A DNA stretch of 42,844 bases from positions 1 through 42,844 of the forward strand of contig QHUQ01000207.1 of assembly GCA_003221985.1 (NCBI GenBank). Reading direction: 5' to 3'. This stretch comes from Gemmatimonadota bacterium. Its GTDB lineage: Bacteria > Gemmatimonadota > Gemmatimonadetes > Gemmatimonadales > GWC2-71-9. Below are positions 37,914 to 42,844 of the stretch, one piece after another (the stretch's first letter is position 1; each line of letters starts with the position of its first letter). The translations under genes were made by a program, and so were the position numbers. Under the pieces are notes generated by a model. The model had not been told where the DNA came from. It did no database searches and saw only the letters and a program-made list of their open reading frames with translations.

Positions 37914-38653
37914 GGTCGCTGCTGTTTGCCGCCAACTGGAAGATGAACCTCGGCCCGCCGGAAGCGCGCAGTTATCTCACGACGTTTCTGAAGGCCCATG
38001 CGTCCCAACCCGACCGGCAAGTCTGGTTCTTTCCACCGGCGGTCTCCCTGGAAACGGTCGCGACCGGACTGGGGAACCGACCTGATCTCCTCGCCGGCGT
38101 CCAGGACGTGTACTGGGAACCGAAAGGTGCCTTCACCGGAGCGATCTCCGCGCCGTTAGCCGTCCAGGCGGGAGCGAAAGCCGCGTTGATCGGTCACTCC
38201 GAGCAGCGGCATGTGTTCGGTGAGACGGACGAGCAGACCGGCAAGAAGTTGGCCGCGGCCCTCGCGGCGGGGCTCCATCCCGTGCTGTGCGTGGGGGAAA
38301 CGCTCGAGCAGCGTGACGCCGGCCAGACGCTGGCCGTGGTCAAGCGACAATTGGCCGCCGCGCTGGCCGAGCGGGCGGCAACCGGGCGCGTGACCATCGC
38401 CTATGAGCCGGTGTGGGCGATTGGCACGGGCCGGAACGCGACGCCTCACGATGCCGCTACGGTGCACGCCGCGATCCGGGCGTGGCTGGAGCAACAGGGA
38501 GCGGCAGAGACGCAAATTCTGTATGGTGGAAGTGTGAATCTGAAGAATGCCGCCGAGCTACTGGCCGAGCCGGAGTTAGATGGCGTTCTCGTCGGCGGCG
38601 CATCGCTCGACCCGCACGGTTGGGCTGAGCTTGTGCGCACCACCGTAGCCTAG
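37910..38653 (+). CDS. tpiA: Triose-phosphate isomerase
   Basis: 247 aa from a GTG at 37910. FAANWKMN holds the substrate lysine, ALIGHSEQRHVF the electrophilic histidine, AYEPVWAIGTGRNATP the catalytic glutamate, and YGGSVNLKNAAELL, VLVGGASLDP the phosphate-binding loops. Interconverts dihydroxyacetone phosphate and glyceraldehyde-3-phosphate. Complete. Confidence 0.97.
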   Translation: MRSLLFAANWKMNLGPPEARSYLTTFLKAHASQPDRQVWFFPPAVSLETVATGLGNRPDLLAGVQDVYWEPKGAFTGAISAPLAVQAGAKAALIGHSEQRHVFGETDEQTGKKLAAALAAGLHPVLCVGETLEQRDAGQTLAVVKRQLAAALAERAATGRVTIAYEPVWAIGTGRNATPHDAATVHAAIRAWLEQQGAAETQILYGGSVNLKNAAELLAEPELDGVLVGGASLDPHGWAELVRTTVA

Positions 38654-38669
38654 GTATCTTGCCCCGCGC

Positions 38670-39038
38670 ATGTACTCGTTCCTCGTCGCCATTCTGCTGC
38701 TCGATGCGGTCATCCTCGCGACTGCCGTGCTGTTGCAGGCCGGGCAGGGCGGGGGGCTCGCGACGATGGGTGGCGGCGCCGGCACCGAAACGATCATGGG
38801 CGGGCGGCAGGCAACCACGCTGCTCACCAAGGTCACGTGGTGGACCGCCGGGATTTTCCTGTCCCTGGCGCTGATCCTGACGTTCATGTCGCAGTCGGGG
38901 TCGCAGGTGCGGTCTGTGCTCGAGGGACGGGGACAGCAGCAACCGGCACCGGTCCAACCGACGCCACTGCCGATCGAAACTCAACCGACGGCTCCTCCCG
39001 CGCCTCCCCCGGCGCCCGCTCGCAATCGACGCCCCTAG
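38670..39038 (+). CDS. secG: Preprotein translocase subunit SecG
   Basis: 122 aa. Two membrane helices (residues about 3-22 and 52-72: [20 protein letters not shown] and [19 protein letters not shown]) flank the conserved cytoplasmic loop [22 protein letters not shown] Pro/Gln-rich C-terminal tail ([20 protein letters not shown]) extends past the usual ~75-80 residues. SecG stimulates SecYE-dependent export. The standard neighbour of tpiA. Confidence 0.93.
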   Translation: MYSFLVAILLLDAVILATAVLLQAGQGGGLATMGGGAGTETIMGGRQATTLLTKVTWWTAGIFLSLALILTFMSQSGSQVRSVLEGRGQQQPAPVQPTPLPIETQPTAPPAPPPAPARNRRP

Positions 39039-39045
39039 AGCTTAT

Positions 39046-40131
39046 GTGCTGCTGGAGGACGGCGCCTGGTTCCCCGGAACCGCGCCTCTCCCGTTTGAGC
39101 CGGCGTACGCGGAAGTCGTCTTCACCACGAATCTGAGCGGTTATCAGGAGGTGTTCACCGACCCCTCCTACCTCGGCCAGATCGTGGTGATGACGGCGCC
39201 GATGATCGGCAATTACGGCATCAATCCCGACGACATCGAATCCGACCGCCCGCGCGTCGTCGGCGTCGTGGTGCGCGAGCTGTCCGCCACGCCGTCCAAC
39301 TGGCGCTCGACCGGGACGCTGCTCGACTGGCTTTCCAGCGCGAAGGTCCCGCTGGTATCCGAGGTCGACACGCGTCAGCTCACGCGGCACATTCGCTCCA
39401 AGGGAGCGATGCGCGGGGTCCTGGCGCTCGGTGATCGGCCGACGCAGGAAATCTCGCGCGCACTCGCGGCGTCGCCATCGATGAACGGGCTCGACCTCGC
39501 GAGCGTCGCGACGATTCCCGACGCTTATACGGAAGGACCGCCCCCCGCCGGCGCAAAGCATCACGTCGTCGCGTTCGACTTTGGCATGAAGCGCAACATC
39601 CTGCGGCTGTTCGTGCAGCATGGCTGCCGCGTCACCGTTGTGCCGGCGGCGACGACCGCGGCGCAGGTGCGGGCGCTCAAACCGGATGGCGTCTTCCTGT
39701 CCAACGGACCGGGCGACCCCGCCGCTGTGGAGTACGCGATCACGACAATTCGTGATCTCTCCGACGGGACGATACCGATCTTTGGCATCTGTCTCGGGCA
39801 TCAGCTGCTCGGGCTGGCACTGGGTGGGGAGACGATAAAGCTCCCGTACGGACACCGGGGGGGGAATCATCCAGTGCGGGATCTTGCGACGGGACAAGTA
39901 CTTATCACGTCACAGAACCATGGATTCGCAGTGAGAGGAGAAACGACCGGCGTTCCCGGCGCGAAGTCGCTTGAGGTCACGCACCTTAACCTCAACGACG
40001 GGACTGTCGAAGGGATACGGCACCGGGAATACCCGATTTTTGCCGTTCAATACCATCCCGAGGCCTCACCCGGCCCACATGATGCTCAAGGACACTTTCA
40101 ACAATTCCTACAAGCTCTTGACACTAAATAA
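39046..40131 (+). CDS. carA: Carbamoyl-phosphate synthase small subunit (glutaminase)
   Basis: 361 aa. The start GTG at 39046 leaves a slightly short N-terminus (family starts with a few residues before LLEDG), only 7 nt after secG, so the true start may be uncertain. The N-terminal domain shows [20 protein letters not shown] and [10 protein letters not shown]. The class-I amidotransferase domain has FLSNGPGDP, the nucleophile [21 protein letters not shown] and the His-Glu pair [11 protein letters not shown]. Supplies ammonia from glutamine for carbamoyl phosphate in arginine and pyrimidine synthesis. carB is not in the window. Confidence 0.95.
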   Translation: MLLEDGAWFPGTAPLPFEPAYAEVVFTTNLSGYQEVFTDPSYLGQIVVMTAPMIGNYGINPDDIESDRPRVVGVVVRELSATPSNWRSTGTLLDWLSSAKVPLVSEVDTRQLTRHIRSKGAMRGVLALGDRPTQEISRALAASPSMNGLDLASVATIPDAYTEGPPPAGAKHHVVAFDFGMKRNILRLFVQHGCRVTVVPAATTAAQVRALKPDGVFLSNGPGDPAAVEYAITTIRDLSDGTIPIFGICLGHQLLGLALGGETIKLPYGHRGGNHPVRDLATGQVLITSQNHGFAVRGETTGVPGAKSLEVTHLNLNDGTVEGIRHREYPIFAVQYHPEASPGPHDAQGHFQQFLQALDTK

Positions 40132-40148
40132 GTAAGCCCCTATGATAG

Positions 40149-40181
40149 CCCCCGACTTGCAACCCGGCTGTCTTTCGGGGG
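40149..40181 (+). promoter_or_regulatory. Hairpin covering the Shine-Dalgarno sequence of the HU gene
   Basis: CCCCCGA (40149-40155) pairs with TCGGGGG (40175-40181). The 3' arm is the GGGGGG Shine-Dalgarno stretch just before the ATG at 40187. A translation-control role is inferred only from this overlap. Confidence 0.4.
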
Positions 40182-40186
40182 GACCA

Positions 40187-40501
40187 ATGACGAAGGCCGA
40201 TCTGGTCGAAAAAGTCACCGCGCAAATCGCTCGCACCGCAGGTCCCCTCATTTCAAAAAAGGACTGTGCGCGGGTGGTAGACTCCTTTCTCGACGCCGTC
40301 AAAGCCGCGCTGGCTGAGCAGCATAACATTGAGGTACGCGGATTTGGGACGTTCAAGATCCGCCAGCGGAAGACGCGGATGGCGCGTAACCCAAGAACTG
40401 GTGATCCCGTCGAAGTCGCGGCGCGCCCGGTTCCTGTCTTCAAGCCCAGCAAGGAGTTGCGCGCGATGGTCGCCGACGCGAGCGCGAAGGTTACATCGTA
40501 A
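40187..40501 (+). CDS. HU/IHF-family DNA-binding protein
   Basis: 104 aa from the ATG at 40187, chosen for the G-rich Shine-Dalgarno sequence and for MTKADLVEKV, the usual opening of the family. VVDSFLDAVKAALAEQHNIEVRGFGTFKIRQRKTRMARNPRTGDPVEV holds the core and the beta-arm that inserts in the DNA minor groove (RNPRTG). Architectural protein that bends DNA. A perfect terminator hairpin follows at 40538. Confidence 0.93.
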   Translation: MTKADLVEKVTAQIARTAGPLISKKDCARVVDSFLDAVKAALAEQHNIEVRGFGTFKIRQRKTRMARNPRTGDPVEVAARPVPVFKPSKELRAMVADASAKVTS

Positions 40502-40537
40502 GACGCTCCTAAATCGCTGCTACAGGGTAACTTGAGC

Positions 40538-40566
40538 TTGGGCCTCGGCATGACGCCGAGGCCCAA
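40538..40566 (+). terminator. Terminator hairpin after the HU gene
   Basis: A perfect 12-bp stem (TTGGGCCTCGGC / GCCGAGGCCCAA) with a 5-nt loop, followed by CTTCTTG. The weak T-tail makes it an imperfect intrinsic terminator, but stem strength and the place between the HU and peptidase genes support it. Confidence 0.7.
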
Positions 40567-40585
40567 CTTCTTGCCCGGAGTGATG

Positions 40586-42385
40586 ATGCGCGGTTTTAGC
40601 CTCCCCCTGCTCCCCCTGCTCCCCCTGGCGCTGCTGGTCTCCACGCCGCTCGTCGCGCAGACCGTTCGCTACGAAGTCTCACTCACCGCAGGCGCTTCCG
40701 AATTCCATGTCTCCGCCGACTTTCCCGCCGCCGGGAAAGACACGCTCTTTGTCTCGCTGCCCGCGTGGAGTCCCGGCAACTACGAGATCCAGAACTATGC
40801 GCGGTACGTGCACGGCTTTGGCGCGAAGAATTCGGCGGGACAGGCGCTGCGGTGGGATCGCGGCGACAAAGACACCTGGCGCGTCGTGACGGGCGGGGCC
40901 GACCGCGTGACGGTCCAGTTCGCGTACGCCCCCGACACGCTCGACCTCTCGGTCGCCCGCGTCGTCAACGACTTCGGTCAATTCCTCGGCACCAATCTCT
41001 TTCTCTTCGAGGAAGGGCAGCTGGGGCGTTCGGCCGAAGTGCGGTTCCGCATTCCTGCGGGCTGGCAAGTCACGACCGCGCTCAAGGGCCCGGCGAACGG
41101 TGTGTATCGCGCGGCCGATTACCACGAGCTCGCCGACGCGATGACGTTTCTCGGTCGTTACAGCCTCGATTCATTGCAGGCCGACGGCAAATGGATCCGG
41201 ATCGCGGTATGGCCGGCCACGGACTACACGCCGGCGGTCGCGCGCAATCTCCGCAACGGCGTCGCGAAGCTGGCGCCGGTGCAGAGCCGTATCATGCGCG
41301 ATACCCCCTACGACGTGTACACGGTCTTCTTCAACGTCATCCACGAGGCGATCAACTTCGGTGGCGGGCTCGAGCACAGCTCGTCGCAATACGACATCAT
41401 GCCGGCGCTGGCGTTCGCGGATCCCTCCGGAAACCTGGGCGACTTCATGTATCCCTTGCTGTCGCACGAATTCTTCCATCTCTGGAATGTGAAGCGCATC
41501 CGCCCCGCCGAGATGTGGCCCTACGACTATCACGGCGAGCAATACACACCGCTGCTGTGGTGGTCGGAGGGCGTGACGGACTACTACGCCGACCTCACCA
41601 ATCTGCGCGCCGGTTTGTGGAGCGCGGACCAATTCCTCCAGAACACCACGTCCAACATCGACCAGGTGGAGCAGACGCCCGAGCCGTGGAGTGTCGAGGA
41701 CGGCAGTGAGGCCACGTGGATCCACGAGGTCTACATCAACAGCTCGCAGCTCTACTATCCCAAGGGGTCGCTGCTCGGGTTCCTGCTCGATATTTCGATC
41801 CGGGACGCGACCGACAACGCGCATACCCTCGACGACGTGATGCGCGCGCTGTACACGCGCTACTACCGGCAGAGCAAGGGATTCCTCACGGCCGACCTGC
41901 TGAAAGAGCTGCGCAGCGCCGGCATGCCGGACGTGGACGGGTTCTACCGCCGCTACATCGACGGCCGCGATTCGCTGCCCTATGAGACGGTATTCGCGAA
42001 AGCGGGAATTGTGTTCAACCGGCAGGTCGTGACGCTGCCGTTCGTGGGCGTGTCGAGCGGGCCGACGCCGAGTGGCGACCTCCAGGTGCAATCGGTTACG
42101 CCGGGAAGCGCGGCGGAAGCCGCCGGCGTTCAGCCGGGCGACGTCCTGACCGACATCGGCGGGATCGCGGTGACATCGGAGCAGGACTGGGGCGCGGCTT
42201 TTCGAGCCCGCTACCGCGGCAAGGCCGGTCAGCCGCTCACCATTACAGTGCAGCGCGGGGGCCGACCCCTTACGCTTAACACCACGGTGCACGAGCGCAC
42301 GAATTCGCGCATCTCGCTGCAGCGAGCCCCCAATCCCACGCCCAAGCAAGCCAAGATCTGGCAGGGCCTGGCGTCGGGGCTATAA
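40586..42385 (+). CDS. Secreted M61 glycyl aminopeptidase with PDZ domain
   Basis: About 599 aa from the ATG at 40586, 5 nt after GGAG; an ATG 3 nt earlier is possible. The signal peptide is rich in Leu/Pro (FSLPLLPLLPLALLVSTPLVAQ region). The N-terminal beta domain opens RYEVSLTAGASEFHV and SLPAWSPGNYEI, followed by the zinc peptidase domain with the HExxH motif in LLSHEFFHLWNVKRIRP and the third ligand in WWSEGVTDYYADL. A C-terminal PDZ domain shows PGSAAEAAGVQPGDVLTDIGG. M61 enzymes remove N-terminal Gly or Ala from peptides. Complete. Confidence 0.93.
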   Translation: MRGFSLPLLPLLPLALLVSTPLVAQTVRYEVSLTAGASEFHVSADFPAAGKDTLFVSLPAWSPGNYEIQNYARYVHGFGAKNSAGQALRWDRGDKDTWRVVTGGADRVTVQFAYAPDTLDLSVARVVNDFGQFLGTNLFLFEEGQLGRSAEVRFRIPAGWQVTTALKGPANGVYRAADYHELADAMTFLGRYSLDSLQADGKWIRIAVWPATDYTPAVARNLRNGVAKLAPVQSRIMRDTPYDVYTVFFNVIHEAINFGGGLEHSSSQYDIMPALAFADPSGNLGDFMYPLLSHEFFHLWNVKRIRPAEMWPYDYHGEQYTPLLWWSEGVTDYYADLTNLRAGLWSADQFLQNTTSNIDQVEQTPEPWSVEDGSEATWIHEVYINSSQLYYPKGSLLGFLLDISIRDATDNAHTLDDVMRALYTRYYRQSKGFLTADLLKELRSAGMPDVDGFYRRYIDGRDSLPYETVFAKAGIVFNRQVVTLPFVGVSSGPTPSGDLQVQSVTPGSAAEAAGVQPGDVLTDIGGIAVTSEQDWGAAFRARYRGKAGQPLTITVQRGGRPLTLNTTVHERTNSRISLQRAPNPTPKQAKIWQGLASGL

Positions 42386-42392
42386 TCGGATC

Positions 42393-42641
42393 ATGGGCAA
42401 GGTGTCGGTGCGGTTCTTCGCGCGGTACGCCGAGCTGGCGGGCTGTACGTCGTCGGCCGTCAATGTGCCAACGCCGGCGACGGTCGCCGACGTCATTGCG
42501 CGCATCCGGGAAGTATTTCCGGGCACGCAGGCGCTGCCGCCGCAACCCCTCGCCGCGCTGAACCTGCGCCAGGTGAAACTCGACGCTCAAGTCCGGGAAG
42601 GCGACGAGGTGGCGCTGTTGCCGCCGTTATCGGGCGGATGA
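42393..42641 (+). CDS. moaD: Molybdopterin synthase sulfur-carrier subunit (MoaD/ThiS fold)
   Basis: 82 aa, a ubiquitin-like beta-grasp protein (VSVRFFARYAELAGC, then EGDEVALLPPLSGG) ending in the Gly-Gly that is thiocarboxylated. With MoaE it converts cPMP to molybdopterin. The following gene looks like moaE, so this is the MoaD rather than ThiS member. Short gap (7 nt) after the M61 gene. Confidence 0.92.
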   Translation: MGKVSVRFFARYAELAGCTSSAVNVPTPATVADVIARIREVFPGTQALPPQPLAALNLRQVKLDAQVREGDEVALLPPLSGG

Positions 42642-42656
42642 GAATGATGAAGGAGG

Positions 42657-42760
42657 TTGGTCTCTGTCTCGTGTGTTCCCATGCTAAAGCATGGGCCCAA
42701 CAAGGCACTGTGCTTAAAGCACAGTGGTTCATTGGGCCCACTCTTCAGAGTGTGGACCAA
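42657..42760. repeat. Cloverleaf-like compound hairpin element between moaD and moaE
   Basis: Outer stem TTGGTC (42657-42662) / GACCAA (42755-42760) closes three arms: CCCATGCTAAAGCATGGG (42678-42695); an arm with outer stem GGGCCCAA/TTGGGCCC (42693-42700/42732-42739) holding CACTGTGCTTAAAGCACAGTG-like hairpin (42706-42726); and CACTCT-TC-AGAGTG (42739-42752). AT-richer than its surroundings. No anticodon-like or T-loop motifs, so not a tRNA. Possibly a miniature mobile or REP-like element. Some arms share bases, so not all stems can form at once. Confidence 0.65.
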
Positions 42761-42765
42761 ACGGG

Positions 42766-42844
42766 ATGATGACCCACCTCATCCGCTCGCCCATCTCGCT
42801 CGATGACCTCCTTGCCGAGGTCCAGAGCCCCGAGCGCGGGGGCA
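42766..42844 (+). CDS. moaE: Molybdopterin synthase catalytic subunit, 5' end only
   Basis: The window ends after about 26 codons (ATG at 42766; a second ATG at 42769). The readable start MTHLIRSPISLDDLLAEVQSP resembles the N-terminus of MoaE, where a short beta-strand and helix precede the G-x-x-x-F-x-G motif that lies beyond the edge. Position directly after moaD supports it. Partner large subunit that transfers sulfur to cyclic pyranopterin monophosphate. Moderately confident because so little is visible. Confidence 0.65.
   Translation, partial: MMTHLIRSPISLDDLLAEVQSPERGG

Noticed and set aside
42657..42760. A tRNA gene, suggested by the cloverleaf shape
   Set aside because: No acceptor/D/anticodon/T-loop consensus, wrong arm lengths.

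Overview
The window is high-GC bacterial chromosome with dense, overlapping genes. No plasmid, phage, transposase or CRISPR signal is visible. The best guess is Gemmatimonadota or a close soil relative, probably a metagenome-assembled contig. This rests on recalled style rather than a database search: amidohydrolase and M16-peptidase blocks, a poly-glycine Ig-like lipoprotein, a plug-domain outer-membrane protein, an omega subunit of characteristic sequence, and many secreted beta-propeller or carboxypeptidase-regulatory proteins.

Layout. Positions 1-6277 (minus) hold a secreted peptide/amide hydrolase operon: an amidohydrolase-2 protein, an M16 peptidase with its partner, a lipoprotein amidohydrolase, and a second amidohydrolase cut by the window edge. 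Positions 6815-13996 (minus) hold an eight-gene aryl-CoA/beta-oxidation operon: TetR regulator, BoxC-like crotonase, aldehyde dehydrogenase, thiolase, PaaG-like isomerase, BoxB-like di-iron epoxidase, a glycerophosphodiesterase and a 3-hydroxyacyl-CoA dehydrogenase. A perfect palindrome sits just upstream of the regulator. Positions 14100-24528 carry an ECF sigma factor with a membrane anti-sigma candidate and a Spy-like protein, several envelope proteins, tRNA-Leu(CAA), isocitrate dehydrogenase and leucyl aminopeptidase. Positions 24525-26285 encode an outer-membrane plug/barrel protein.

Positions 26317-40501 (plus) are a long housekeeping run: yicC, gmk, rpoZ, coaBC, family-4 uracil-DNA glycosylase, dnaB, radA, ispD, tsaC, low-molecular-weight phosphatase, aroE, comF, gap, pgk, tpiA, secG, carA and an HU gene. 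An M61 peptidase and the molybdopterin synthase genes moaD and moaE (partial) close the window.

Three things stand out. First, the aryl-CoA operon mixes a BoxB-type epoxidase, a one-domain BoxC-like crotonase and a PaaG-type isomerase, without BoxA or PaaABCE. Second, hairpin elements built from short tandem units lie inside the reading frames of conserved genes (M16 partner, uracil-DNA glycosylase, radA, comF), plus a one-armed copy at the thiolase start codon and a cloverleaf-like element between moaD and moaE. Third, about ten conserved genes are broken in one consistent way: both halves are recognisable, but an internal conserved block is missing and the frame usually changes. That many lesions in essential genes looks more like lost sequence at assembly joins than real gene decay, so the disrupted genes should be read as probably intact in the organism.
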